From positions 5,828,001-5,892,000 of the forward strand of contig NZ_JBCJKP010000001.1 in the NCBI RefSeq assembly GCF_039503195.1: a stretch of DNA of 64,000 nt. Direction: 5' to 3'. Under the pieces are notes generated by a model. The model did not search any database, had not been told where the DNA came from, and was given only the letters and a program-made list of their open reading frames with translations. Made by a program: the position numbers and the translations under genes. The first letter of the stretch is position 1. Each line of letters starts with the position of its first letter. Shown here piece by piece: positions 51,774-60,373 of the stretch. The DNA is from Streptomyces mirabilis (GTDB lineage: Bacteria > Actinomycetota > Actinomycetes > Streptomycetales > Streptomycetaceae).

Positions 51774-51808
51774 AACCCCCGTACCGGGAAATCGGTACGG
51801 GGGTTTTC
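51774..51808 (+). terminator. rRNA operon terminator
   Basis: AACCCCCGTACC (51774-51785) pairs with GGTACGGGGGTT (51794-51805) and is followed by TTC. Twelve perfect base pairs with an 8-base loop, 13 bases after 5S rRNA. Confidence 0.9.
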
Positions 51809-51834
51809 TGCGTTCGAGGGTCTAGTGTTTTGTC

Positions 51835-52479
51835 ATGCGCTATGACCTGGTGATCTTCGACAACGACGGCGTCCTCGTGGACAGTGAGCCGATCTCCAAC
51901 ACGATCCTGGCCGCCTATCTCACCGAACTCGGGTATCCGACCTCGTACGAGGAGTCCATCCGGGACTACATGGGGTCTGCCATGCACCGTATCCACGAGC
52001 TCGTCCGGGAGCGGAGCGGGCAGCGGCTGCCGGAGGATTTCGACGACGTCTTTCACGGGCGGGTGTTCGCCGCCTTCGAGCGGGAGCTGCAACCCGTTCC
52101 CGGCGCCGTGCAGGTGTTGGAGAAGCTGGCCGCGGACGAGGTCCCGTACTGCGTGGCCTCCTCCGGGAGCCATGAGCGGATCCGGGTGGGGCATCGCAAG
52201 ACCGGGCTCGACCGATGGTTCGACGACGGGCGTGTCTTCAGTTCGCAGGATGTGGGGCGGGGCAAGCCGGCACCCGATCTGTTCCTTCACGCGGCCGAGC
52301 GGATGGGCGTGGCGCCGGAGCGGTGCGTCGTCGTGGAGGACAGTCCGCTCGGGGTGCGGGCGGCGAACGCCGCGGGGATGGACGTGTACGGGTTCACCGC
52401 CATGACGCCGGCCGCCAAGCTCACCGGTGCCACTCAACTCTTCTCCGAACTGGGCGAGTTGGCTGACCTGCTCGTATGA
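51835..52479 (+). CDS. HAD family hydrolase (beta-phosphoglucomutase/phosphatase-like)
   Basis: 214 residues, ATG 51835. HAD motif I is FDNDGVLVDSEP (a DND variant), motif II is CVASSGSHERI, motif III the Lys in GRGKPAPDLFL, and motif IV VVVEDSPLGVRAANAAGM. The helical cap (residues ~18-80) places it in subfamily I with phosphoglycolate phosphatase and sugar phosphatases. Substrate cannot be told. First gene after the rRNA operon, as is often seen in Streptomyces. Confidence 0.92.
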   Translation: MRYDLVIFDNDGVLVDSEPISNTILAAYLTELGYPTSYEESIRDYMGSAMHRIHELVRERSGQRLPEDFDDVFHGRVFAAFERELQPVPGAVQVLEKLAADEVPYCVASSGSHERIRVGHRKTGLDRWFDDGRVFSSQDVGRGKPAPDLFLHAAERMGVAPERCVVVEDSPLGVRAANAAGMDVYGFTAMTPAAKLTGATQLFSELGELADLLV

Positions 52480-52613
52480 CGGCACCCATCGCACGGCACT
52501 GACATTTGTCACGCCGAGCTCCGGACGATCGTTTCTGTCGGCGAGTGGGGTCCGACCGCGAAGCTGAGTACATCGGAACGGGACGTACACAGCGACGACG
52601 GAGGGACCCGATC

Positions 52614-53336
52614 ATGAGCATCACGGCCATCGAGACCAGCACTGGAGCGACGACTGTCGAGGCATCGGCCGCCATGAGCGCCGATGCCGCCGCCAGGCCC
52701 AGCTTCCTGCCGCTGATCCTCGACGTGGCGGTGCCCGTCGGGTCGTACTACCTCCTCAAGAACGGGTTCGGCATGAGCACCATGGCGGCCCTCGGCTGGA
52801 GCAGCGTGGTGCCGGCGGTGCGGACCGTGTGGGGCGCGGTGAAGGAGCGCAAGGCCAACGCCCTGGCCGGGCTGATCCTGTTCGTCAACGTCGTCGGGCT
52901 GGCGCTCAGCCTTGTCGCCGGTGACCCGCGGCTGATGCTGGCCAAGGACAGCGGGGTCAGCAGCGCGATCGGCATCGGCATCCTGGTGTCCGTGAAGCTC
53001 GGCAGGCCGATGATGACGGCGGGCATGAAGCCGTTCCTCATCAAGGGCGACGCGGCGAAGAGCGCCGCGTGGGACCGGCTGGCGGCCGGCTCCCCGCGGT
53101 TCCGGAAGGCCGAGCGGACCTTCTCCCTGGTCTGGGGCGTGGCGCTGCTCGCGGAGTGCGTCGCGCGGATCGTGGGCGCGTACACCCTGCCGGTCGACAC
53201 GATGGTCTGGCTGGGCACGGTCGTGATGCTCGGTGCGATCGCGGTGGCCATCCTGGTCGGTGGGCGGCTGGCGGTCGTTCCGATGGAGAAGCTGCTGGAG
53301 AACGAGGTCGCCGGGACCGTCCAGCCGAAGAGTTGA
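52614..53336 (+). CDS. VC0807-like integral membrane protein
   Basis: 240 residues, ATG 52614 behind GGAGGG. After ~30 hydrophilic residues come about six TM segments: FLPLILDVAVPVGSYYLLKN, LGWSSVVPAVRTVWGAV, LAGLILFVNVVGLALSLVAG, SAIGIGILVSVKL, and LVWGVALLAECVARIVGAYT with MVWLGTVVMLGAIAVAILVG. The pattern fits the VC0807/DUF3159-type family of unknown function. Confidence 0.82.
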   Translation: MSITAIETSTGATTVEASAAMSADAAARPSFLPLILDVAVPVGSYYLLKNGFGMSTMAALGWSSVVPAVRTVWGAVKERKANALAGLILFVNVVGLALSLVAGDPRLMLAKDSGVSSAIGIGILVSVKLGRPMMTAGMKPFLIKGDAAKSAAWDRLAAGSPRFRKAERTFSLVWGVALLAECVARIVGAYTLPVDTMVWLGTVVMLGAIAVAILVGGRLAVVPMEKLLENEVAGTVQPKS

Positions 53337-53396
53337 GCAAAATTCATCTTCGGCTGGATCTACCCACCGGTATGCCGGGGCCCTACGCTCGCCGCC

Positions 53397-54659
53397 ATGA
53401 CAGATGTGCTGCGGCGCGGTAGGGCCTCTTTGGCGTTCAGCTTCTTCGCTCAGGGCGCCACCTTTGCCCTGCTCGTGACGCGCATTCCGGCCATCCAGGA
53501 CCGGTACGGCGTCTCCGACGCGCTGCTGCCCGCGTTCCTGGCCGCCGTGCCGATCCTCGCCGGGGTCGGCAGCGTGACGACCGAGCAACTGGTGAAGCGA
53601 ATACGGCCCAGTCGGCTGCTGCGTTGGTCCCAGCCCATTGTGCTGCTGGCGCTGCTGGGGGTCGGGTCGGGGGACCGGCTGGTCGAACTGGCGGTCGCGC
53701 TCGGCGCCTTCGGGCTCGCGGTCGGCGCGCTCGACGCGTCCATGAACATGCTCGGGGTGAGCCTCCAGCGGACGTACGGGCGCAGCATCATGCTCGGTTT
53801 CCACGCCACGTACAGCCTGGGCGGGATCGTGGGCGCCTCGCTCGCCTGGGTGGGGGCGCACTGGCATCTCTCGCTCTTCGTGTCCTATCTGCCGGTGGTG
53901 CTGGTGCTGCTGCCGGCGGCGTTCGTGGGGAGTCGGTGGTACGTCGACGGGGACGCCGCCTCTGGGCTTGATGCCGATGCCGGTACCGGCACCGGTGGCA
54001 ACGTCGATGCCGCGGCCGGGAAGGAGCAGGGGGAGAGTGGGGCCCTGGTCTTCAGGCTGCTGTTGCCGCTGTGTCTGGTGATGACGTTCGCGTACATCGG
54101 GGACTCGACGGTTTCAAACTGGAGTGCGAAGTATCTGCAGGATGTGCTGGGCAGTTCGGAGCAGTTGGCGACCGTTCCCTACAACGTCTACATGGTGATG
54201 ACGCTGGTGGGGCGGGCCGTCGGGGACTTCGGGGTGCGGCGGTTCGGGGCGGTGGCCGTCGTACGGCTGGGGGCGGTCGTGGCGGCGCTGGGGTTCGCGG
54301 TGGTGGCGGTGGCGCCGGGGGCGTGGGTCGGGATGCTCGGGTTCACTTTGCTGGGGCTGGGGTTGTGTGTGCTGGTGCCGCAGACGTTCGCGGCGGCCGG
54401 ACGGTTGTTTCCCGGGGCTTCGGACGCTGCCATCGCACGGCTGAACATCTTCAATTACGTCGGGTTCTTGATCGGTTCGCCGTTGGTGGGGGCGCTGGGG
54501 GACGCCTGGAACTACCGGGGCGCCATGCTTGTACCGATGGTGTTGGTCCTGGCGACCTTGGGGTACGCCCGCTCGTTCGCGCCCGAACCGGACCGATACG
54601 GTGACGGACATGAGCGGCCGCGCACAGCTGATGTGGGACGAGGCAGTAACGGGCTATGA
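53397..54659 (+). CDS. MFS transporter
   Basis: 420 residues, ATG 53397. Twelve TM segments in two halves: SLAFSFFAQGATFALLVTRI, LPAFLAAVPILAGVGSV, ALGAFGLAVGALDASMNML and others. A hydrophilic Asp/Gly/Ala-rich central loop (ASGLDADAGTGTGGNVDAAA) lies between TM6 and TM7. The conserved GFHATYSLGGIVGA and GDSTVSNWSAKYL place it with the YbjJ/FucP-like group. Its 3' end overlaps acuC by 50 bases. Substrate unknown. Confidence 0.9.
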   Translation: MTDVLRRGRASLAFSFFAQGATFALLVTRIPAIQDRYGVSDALLPAFLAAVPILAGVGSVTTEQLVKRIRPSRLLRWSQPIVLLALLGVGSGDRLVELAVALGAFGLAVGALDASMNMLGVSLQRTYGRSIMLGFHATYSLGGIVGASLAWVGAHWHLSLFVSYLPVVLVLLPAAFVGSRWYVDGDAASGLDADAGTGTGGNVDAAAGKEQGESGALVFRLLLPLCLVMTFAYIGDSTVSNWSAKYLQDVLGSSEQLATVPYNVYMVMTLVGRAVGDFGVRRFGAVAVVRLGAVVAALGFAVVAVAPGAWVGMLGFTLLGLGLCVLVPQTFAAAGRLFPGASDAAIARLNIFNYVGFLIGSPLVGALGDAWNYRGAMLVPMVLVLATLGYARSFAPEPDRYGDGHERPRTADVGRGSNGL

Positions 54660-55782
54660 CTTCGGCCCGGACCATCCGATGGATCCGGTCCGGCTGGCGC
54701 TGACCCGGCGACTGGTCGACGCCTTCGGGCTCGATCGGGAGGTGGATGTCGTCGCGGCGAAGCCGGCCGGGGAGTCGACGTTGCGGCTCGTGCATCGTGA
54801 GGACTATGTCGAGGCGGTCAAGGCCGCGTCGGTGGATCCGGGGGCCGCGGATGCCTCGTACGGGCTCGGGACCATGGACGATCCCGCCTTCGCGGGAATG
54901 CACGAGGTGTCGGCGATGATCGCCGGGCAGTCGGTCGGGGCGGCGGAGGCGGTGTGGCACGGGGACGCGCTGCACGCGGTGAACTTCGCGGGTGGGCTGC
55001 ACCATGCGATGCCGGGTGGGGCGTCCGGGTTCTGCATCTACAACGACGCCTCGCTCGCGATCGCGCGGCTGCTGGAACTGGGGGCCGAGCGGGTCGCGTA
55101 CGTGGATGTCGACGTGCATCACGGGGACGGGGTGCAGACGGCGTTCTGGGAGGACCCCCGGGTTCTGACGATCTCGCTGCACGAGCATCCGCGGACGCTG
55201 TTCCCGCAGACCGGGTGGCCGGAGGAGACGGGGGCCTCCTCGGCGGAGGGCTCCGCCGTCAATGTCGCGCTGCCTGCCGGGACCGGGGACGCGGGGTGGC
55301 TGCGGGCGTTCCACTCCGTGGTGCCTGAGCTCGTCGCCGAGTTTCGGCCGCAGGTGCTGGTCACCCAGCACGGTGCCGACACCCACTTCGAGGATCCGCT
55401 CGCTCATCTGGCCGTCTCGCTCGACGCGCAGCGGGCCGTGCAGGTCGCCTGTCACGACCTGGCGCACGAGTACGCCGACGGGCGGTGGGTCGCGTTGGGT
55501 GGGGGCGGGTACGCGGTCGTGGACGTCGTGCCGCGGTCGTGGACGCATCTGGTCGCCGTCGCGGCGGGGCGGCCCATCGATCCCGAGACGGTGATTCCCG
55601 AGAGCTGGCGGCAGGAGGTCTTCGCTCGTACGCGGCAGTTGGCGCCCGTGCGGATGACGGACGGGCGGTGGCCCGTGTCCTGGAAGGGGTGGGAGTCCGG
55701 GTACGACCCGGCCGACCGTCTCGACCAGGCGATTGTCGCGACGCGCCGTGCGGTGTTCCCCCTACGGGGCCTGCTGCCCTGA
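54610..55782 (+). CDS. acuC: Acetoin utilization protein AcuC (class I histone-deacetylase-like)
   Basis: Zinc deacetylase, in other bacteria removing acetyl groups from lysines of acetyl-CoA synthetase. 390 residues from ATG 54610; GTG 54601 is also in frame. Substrate channel and metal motifs are GGLHHAMPGGASGFCIYNDA (His-His pair), YVDVDVHHGDGVQ (Asp/His zinc ligands), TQHGADTHFEDPLAHL (third Asp) and ALGGGGY. All catalytic residues are present. Overlap with the MFS gene suggests co-transcription. Confidence 0.95.
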   Translation: MSGRAQLMWDEAVTGYDFGPDHPMDPVRLALTRRLVDAFGLDREVDVVAAKPAGESTLRLVHREDYVEAVKAASVDPGAADASYGLGTMDDPAFAGMHEVSAMIAGQSVGAAEAVWHGDALHAVNFAGGLHHAMPGGASGFCIYNDASLAIARLLELGAERVAYVDVDVHHGDGVQTAFWEDPRVLTISLHEHPRTLFPQTGWPEETGASSAEGSAVNVALPAGTGDAGWLRAFHSVVPELVAEFRPQVLVTQHGADTHFEDPLAHLAVSLDAQRAVQVACHDLAHEYADGRWVALGGGGYAVVDVVPRSWTHLVAVAAGRPIDPETVIPESWRQEVFARTRQLAPVRMTDGRWPVSWKGWESGYDPADRLDQAIVATRRAVFPLRGLLP

Positions 55783-55792
55783 CCCTTCTTCG

Positions 55793-56095
55793 CCCCCGCC
55801 GCCCCTACCCGACCCATCCCCAGGGGCTGCGCCCCTTCGCCCCCCTGACGATGCGCCCCCGGACCCCCTGGGGCTCCGCCCCCGGATCCCCGGCGGGACT
55901 TCGCCCCCGGACCCCCAGGGGCTCCGCCCCTTCGCCCCCTGGGGGGGCTGCGCCCCTGCACCCCCAGGGAGCTGCTCCTTTTCGACCCCGGCGGGGCTGC
56001 GCCCGCCCTCACGCCGCCGAGGCCTGCCTCCGGCGGGGCTGCGGCCCCGGACCCCCCGAGGCCTGTCCTCGGTCGGGCTCCGGCATGGACCCCGC
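55793..56095 (+). repeat. Cluster of GC-rich hairpin repeats
   Basis: The 470-base gap 55783-56252 has no credible gene. It starts CGCCCCCGCCGCCCCTACCC (a repeat edge also seen at 18999 and, inverted, near 39325). At least seven self-complementary elements follow, such as AGGGGCTGCGCCCCT (55822), GGGGCTCCGCCCCCG (55868), AGGGGCTCCGCCCC (55918), GGGGGGCTGCGCCCC (55943) and GGCGGGGCTGCGGCCCC (56030). Only the last ~100 bases (ATTACGCCAACTGTGGGGCG) look like a normal promoter region. Confidence 0.7.
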
Positions 56096-56252
56096 GGTGG
56101 CCGTGCTCCCGTACCCCGGCTGGGGGTGCGTGGCGCGTGGCCTGGTGCGGTGGCCTCGCGTTCCGCGTGGGGCTCTGTCGGGGACAGGGGGCCAGAGCGC
56201 GCATTACGCCAACTGTGGGGCGTTTCCGGGAAATTCGGGGTGAAGAGGGGTC

Positions 56253-57089
56253 ATGTGCGTCAGCATCGCTGACGTGTTGAGCACCGGAGCATTACGTGCG
56301 CACCTGCTGGCGGCCCGATTGGCCGGGCCCGTTGCCACCTCGCGTGAGGAGAGTCTGCGGAGCTATCGGCTCTTCGCGGCCCGCGATCCCCGGGTGCTGC
56401 TCGGGCTCGATCCCGAGTGGACGTGGGAGCAGCGGGACCTGATCGAGTTGATGGCCGACAAGTGTGGAGTTTCGGCCGATCCGGCGCACACGAGTGGGCA
56501 TGATGTGATCGACCCTGAGCGGACTCTGGTCGCGCTCGATTCCTTCGCGGCGCGACTCGGAACGGCGGCCCGCAAGCGCGAGCCGGTACTCCTCGGGACC
56601 GGTCACCCGCACCGTCTGCTCGGTTTCTACGCCGCCCTTGCGGACGCCCTGTCGGCGGCGGGATGTGCCGTCCTCACCCCCGCGCAGGGTAGCTCTGTCG
56701 ACATAACGACCCGGTTCGGCCTACGCACGTACAACCTTGACTACGTACAAGGTGTCGCGCTGGTACGCGAACCCGGCACGCAAGCCCCCGGTGGTGCGAC
56801 CGGCGCACATACCCATTCACCGCTGCCGGTTCGGACCGTTCTGGCGGCCGCCGCGGAGGGTGGCGGGCCGCTCCCGGAACTCGTCGTCGGGGACCACGGC
56901 TGGGTCTGCGGAGCAGGTCAGCTGGGGTTCGAGGCCATGGGGCTGGCCGATACGGACGATCCTGCGCTCTTCGTCGGAGAGGCAGAGGGGCGGGTGTCCG
57001 TCGTCGTTCCGCTTGATGACGCTGTGCGGTCTGATTACTACCGACCGCTTACTCGCTATGTACTCAATCGAGCGTGTCTGTCACAGTAG
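56253..57089 (+). CDS. Conserved actinobacterial phosphatase-like protein
   Basis: 278 residues, ATG 56253 after GAAGAGGGG. Segments such as DVLSTGALRAHLLAARLAGP, TSREESLRSYRLFAARDPRV, EPVLLGTGHPHRLLGFYAAL and VVGDHGWVCGAGQLGFEAMG are strongly conserved-looking in Streptomyces, where it is annotated as a phosphatase. No HAD catalytic aspartate motif can be pointed to, so the enzyme call is weak. It heads the module of HTH, bS22, epimerase and acyltransferase genes. Confidence 0.75.
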   Translation: MCVSIADVLSTGALRAHLLAARLAGPVATSREESLRSYRLFAARDPRVLLGLDPEWTWEQRDLIELMADKCGVSADPAHTSGHDVIDPERTLVALDSFAARLGTAARKREPVLLGTGHPHRLLGFYAALADALSAAGCAVLTPAQGSSVDITTRFGLRTYNLDYVQGVALVREPGTQAPGGATGAHTHSPLPVRTVLAAAAEGGGPLPELVVGDHGWVCGAGQLGFEAMGLADTDDPALFVGEAEGRVSVVVPLDDAVRSDYYRPLTRYVLNRACLSQ

Positions 57090-57218
57090 GCGGCCGATGC
57101 CATCTCCTCTTCCCCACTCGCATCACCCGCCCCTACATTGGGGAGTGAGCACGCAACGACGAAGAGTCACCGGAAGGGGAAGCCGGTGGCCGTCGAGTGC
57201 GGAAGGTTCAGGTGTGTC

Positions 57219-57431
57219 ATGGCTGCAGCTGGCGAGAGGCCTCTGAACGAGGTTCAGTTCCTTACCGTGGCGGAAGTCGCCTCGGTGATGCGAGTGTCGA
57301 AGATGACCGTGTACCGCTTGGTGCACAGCGGTCATCTGCCGGCGATCCGGGTGGGGAGGTCCTTCCGGGTGCCGGAGCAAGCGGTTCACGAGTACCTCCG
57401 CGAGAGCTATGTGGGGGTGGAGACAGCCTGA
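57219..57431 (+). CDS. Small excisionase-type HTH DNA-binding protein
   Basis: 70 residues from ATG 57219: NEVQFLTVAEVASVMRVSKM, TVYRLVHSGHLPAIRVGRSF, RVPEQAVHEYLRESYVGVET. This is a MerR/excisionase winged helix with almost no extra sequence. GTG 57186 is an in-frame alternative with a stronger ribosome site (GGAAGGGGAAG). It matches the small HTH gene (Rv0500A type) that sits before the bS22 gene across actinobacteria. Such strong conservation suggests a regulator of basic cell physiology, not an actual phage excisionase. It is related to BldC but is a different protein. Confidence 0.88.
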   Translation: MAAAGERPLNEVQFLTVAEVASVMRVSKMTVYRLVHSGHLPAIRVGRSFRVPEQAVHEYLRESYVGVETA

Positions 57432-57596
57432 CGGTTGCTTCGAGGGGTTCCCGAGAGGCCCTTGTGGTCGACTCGGGAATCCACTCGGATCCCCTCGATT
57501 ACGACCTCAGCGCTCGGACGGGTAGGCTGGCCCCTCATAGGTCGTATGGGCCCATGCAGCCCAGCACCGAGTAAAGAGAAGTGAGCGAGGGTAGTC

Positions 57597-57695
57597 GTGG
57601 GCTCTGTTATCAAGAAGCGGCGCAAGCGGATGGCCAAGAAGAAGCACCGCAAGCTGCTCAAGCGCACTCGCGTTCAGCGTCGCAACAAGAAGTAA
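57597..57695 (+). CDS. Small ribosomal protein bS22 (AURKAIP1/COX24 domain)
   Basis: A 32-residue, extremely basic protein from GTG 57597: [20 protein letters not shown], then [12 protein letters not shown]. It is the actinobacterial ribosomal protein first annotated as Rv0500B in mycobacteria and seen in ribosome structures. GAGGG lies 7 bases upstream. It follows the HTH gene, as in mycobacteria, and is followed by a long terminator. Confidence 0.93.
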   Translation: MGSVIKKRRKRMAKKKHRKLLKRTRVQRRNKK

Positions 57696-57758
57696 GACCG
57701 TGCCCCGCATCGCCGGGGCTCGTCCTTGCGCTTGTGCGAGCGCTGCGAACGGCGCGCT

Positions 57759-57792
57759 CTGTGGCCCCCCACCGGCCGGTGGGGGGCCACAG
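57759..57792 (+). terminator. Perfect 34-base palindrome, terminator of the bS22 gene
   Basis: CTGTGGCCCCCCACCGG (57759-57775) is followed directly by its exact complement to 57792, then CCGTTTTCC. The rest of the 406-base gap 57696-58101 holds no gene; its last ~130 bases probably contain the epimerase promoter. Confidence 0.8.
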
Positions 57793-58101
57793 CCGTTTTC
57801 CGGCCAGGGTCTCGGCGTACCGGTCTCCGTCGTCGCGGCGGCTTTCGCCCAGAGCGGGTACTTTCCGTGGGGAGCGTGCGCGCGTCTCCTGCGCGAGGGC
57901 CCCGGAGGGCGATGCTGTGCATACGCCCATGTGCCGTGTGGCTTGGTCTGATCGTACGTTCGTGGCTGTCGTCACTTCGTGCATCGGGTGGTCATCACAG
58001 CGCAACATCAACCCGCTAGGTTGGCGGCACACGGGGAACACGGCAGGGTACGAGCAGAGCTACGTCGGCTCACGTCCAGAACGGGAAGAGAGGCGCTGAT
58101 C

Positions 58102-59163
58102 TTGGGGAAGGTCGTGCTCGTCACCGGAGTGGCCCGTCAGCTGGGAGGCCGGTTCGTACGACGGATCCAGCGTGACCCTCAGGTGGACCGGGTGATCGCC
58201 GTGGACGCGGTGCTGCCCGAGCACCATCTGGGCGAGGCCGAGTTCGTCCAGGCCGACATCCGCCAGCCCACGATCGCCCGCGTGCTCGCCGAGCACTCCG
58301 TCGACACGGTCGTCCACATGGATGTGACGGGCATCGCGCTGGGCGGCGGCAGCCGGACGACGGTCAAGGAGACCAACGTCATCGGCACCATGCAGCTGCT
58401 GGGCGCCTGCCAGAAGTCCCCGTCGGTCAAGCGGCTCGTCGTGAAGTCCAGTACGAACGTCTACGGGTCCGCGCCGCGAGATCCGGCCGTGTTCACCGAG
58501 ACCACCCCGCCCAAGTCGCTGCCCAGCGGCGGCTTCGCGAAGGACACGGTGGAGGTCGAGGGGTATGTGCGTGGCTTCGCGCGGCGGCGGCCCGACGTCG
58601 CCGTGTGTGTGCTGCGGTTCGCGAACATCCTCGGGCCGAGCGCCGACTCGCCGCTCGCCTCGTACTTCGCGCTGCCGGTGCTGCCGACCGTCTTCGGCTA
58701 CGACCCACGGCTGCAGTTCGTGCACGAGGACGATGTGATCGAGGTACTGCGGATCGCCTCCCACGATCCACAGCGCGGCACGCTCAACAGCGGCACCTTC
58801 AACATCGCCGGAGACGGCGTCCTGTTGCTCTCGCAGTGCGCTCGACGCCTGGGCCGTCCCACGGTGCCTCTGCTGCTGCCGGCGCTCAGCTGGGCGGGCA
58901 CGGTGGTGCGTACCCTGGGAGTGACGGACTTCTCGCCTGAGCAGCTGCGGCTGCTCACCCACGGCAGGGTCGTGTCGACGAACCAGATGCGCGAGACGCT
59001 GGGCTACAAACCGAGATACTCGACCGCGGAGACCTTCGCGGACTTCGCACGCAGCCGGGGGCCCGGACTCCTGCCCCCCGAGGCCCTCGCGGGGGCCGTC
59101 GACCGGATCGCCGCGCTGCGTTTCGTGGGCGGCGGCCACCCCCCGACACTGAGCGCCAACTGA
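58102..59163 (+). CDS. NAD-dependent epimerase/dehydratase (SDR family)
   Basis: 353 residues from TTG 58102, preceded by AAGAGAGG. The N-terminal KVVLVTGVARQLGGRFVRRI is a GxxxxxxG Rossmann motif. Conserved strands include VVHMDVTGIALGGGSRTTVK and VVKSSTNVYGSAPRDPAVFT, but the catalytic YxxxK is replaced by a sequence around GFAKDTVEVEGYVRGFARRR, so the activity may be unusual. It matches mycobacterial Rv0501 (called galE2) and, as there, is followed by an acyltransferase gene 14 bases away. Substrate unknown. Confidence 0.88.
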   Translation: MGKVVLVTGVARQLGGRFVRRIQRDPQVDRVIAVDAVLPEHHLGEAEFVQADIRQPTIARVLAEHSVDTVVHMDVTGIALGGGSRTTVKETNVIGTMQLLGACQKSPSVKRLVVKSSTNVYGSAPRDPAVFTETTPPKSLPSGGFAKDTVEVEGYVRGFARRRPDVAVCVLRFANILGPSADSPLASYFALPVLPTVFGYDPRLQFVHEDDVIEVLRIASHDPQRGTLNSGTFNIAGDGVLLLSQCARRLGRPTVPLLLPALSWAGTVVRTLGVTDFSPEQLRLLTHGRVVSTNQMRETLGYKPRYSTAETFADFARSRGPGLLPPEALAGAVDRIAALRFVGGGHPPTLSAN

Positions 59164-59177
59164 GGAGCGCATCGACG

Positions 59178-60260
59178 ATGGCGGACGCCAAGGTCATTCC
59201 GTTCGACGACGACCGGTCGCGCGGGGGTGCTGTGCAGCGCCCGCCGCGGCGGCGGGCCGCGGGGAGCCGGCGCAAGGGTGATCCCGCGGTGGTACGTGAG
59301 GTCCAGCCTCTGCCTGGCCGGGCCTTCCCGCAGGATGATGTTCCTGTGACGCGTGAGGAACAGCCGTCTCAGCCGTCGACGCCGAACAACGCGCCGTCGA
59401 CGTCACAGGCGCGGGTGAGCGGCGGGCTGGAACGGCGCGTCGCCGGTGGTCTCGCCTTCCTGCGTCGGCGTCTCACCGGTGACTACGAGATCGACGACTT
59501 CGGGTACGACCAGGAGCTCACCGAGCAGGTCCTGATGTCCCTGATCCGGCCGCTGTACGAGAAGTACTTCCGGGTCGAGGTGAAGGGCATCGAGAACATC
59601 CCGACCGACGGCGGCGCGCTGATCGTCGCCAACCACTCGGGCACCCTCCCGCTGGACGGCCTGATGATGCAGGTCGCCGTCCACGACAACCACCCCGAGA
59701 GCCGCCATCTGCGCCTTCTTGCGGCCGACCTGGTCTTCATGCTGCCGGTGGTCAACGAGCTGGCCCGCAAGGCCGGGCACACCCTCGCCTGCGCCGAGGA
59801 CGCCGAACGGCTCCTGGAGCGCGGCGAGCTGGTCGGTGTGATGCCGGAGGGCTTCAAGGGCATCGGCAAGCCGTTCGGGGAGCGCTACAAGCTCCAGCGC
59901 TTCGGCCGGGGCGGGTTCGTGTCGACGGCTCTGCGGCAGGGCGCCCCGATCATTCCGTGCTCGATCGTCGGCGCGGAGGAGATCTATCCGATGATCGGCA
60001 ACGCGAAGACGTTGGCGCGGCTGCTGGGTTTCCCGTACTTCCCGATCACGCCGACCTTCCCGTGGCTGGGTCCGCTGGGCGCCGTCCCGCTTCCCACGAA
60101 GTGGACGATCCAGTTCGGTGAACCGATCCCCACGGACGGCTATCCGCCGGAGGCCGCCGAGGACCCGATGCTGATGTTCAACCTGACGGACCAGGTCAGG
60201 GAGCAGATCCAGCACACGCTGTACAAGCTGCTGGTGCAGCGCCGGTCTGTCTTCTTCTGA
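59178..60260 (+). CDS. Lysophospholipid acyltransferase family protein (PlsC-like)
   Basis: 360 residues, ATG 59178. A disordered N-terminal ~85 residues (RRRAAGSRRKGDPAVV, SQPSTPNNAPSTSQ) precedes the catalytic domain: IVANHSGTLPLDGLMMQVAV has the His and Asp of block I, VGVMPEGFKGIGKPFGERYK is block III (PEG), and APIIPCSIVGAEEIYPMIGN follows. It most resembles the Rv0502 group of actinobacterial acyltransferases, probably acting in membrane or storage lipid synthesis at the inner membrane face. Co-transcribed with the epimerase. Confidence 0.92.
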   Translation: MADAKVIPFDDDRSRGGAVQRPPRRRAAGSRRKGDPAVVREVQPLPGRAFPQDDVPVTREEQPSQPSTPNNAPSTSQARVSGGLERRVAGGLAFLRRRLTGDYEIDDFGYDQELTEQVLMSLIRPLYEKYFRVEVKGIENIPTDGGALIVANHSGTLPLDGLMMQVAVHDNHPESRHLRLLAADLVFMLPVVNELARKAGHTLACAEDAERLLERGELVGVMPEGFKGIGKPFGERYKLQRFGRGGFVSTALRQGAPIIPCSIVGAEEIYPMIGNAKTLARLLGFPYFPITPTFPWLGPLGAVPLPTKWTIQFGEPIPTDGYPPEAAEDPMLMFNLTDQVREQIQHTLYKLLVQRRSVFF

Positions 60261-60320
60261 CGGATGCTCCGCCGGACGGACGGATGTTCTTCCGCCGGAC
60301 GTTCCACCGGTGACGGACGT

Positions 60321-60366
60321 ACGTGGCTGGGGGCGCCCTTCCTGAGAAGGGCGCCCCCAGCCACGT
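60321..60366. terminator. Bidirectional 21-bp terminator hairpin
   Basis: ACGTGGCTGGGGGCGCCCTT plus C (60321-60341) pairs perfectly with 60346-60366 around CTGA. It lies between the acyltransferase stop and the convergent rsbN stop at 60374. Confidence 0.9.
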
Positions 60367-60373
60367 GGCGGAG

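Noticed and set aside
55485..56243. Proline/arginine-rich frames downstream of acuC
   Set aside because: Produced by GC-rich hairpin repeats with no ribosome site; the same translation appears wherever the repeat family occurs.
57219..57431. Prophage excisionase or bldC
   Set aside because: The HTH resembles both, but context beside bS22 and the sequence fit the conserved Rv0500A-type gene, and no integrase or att site is present.
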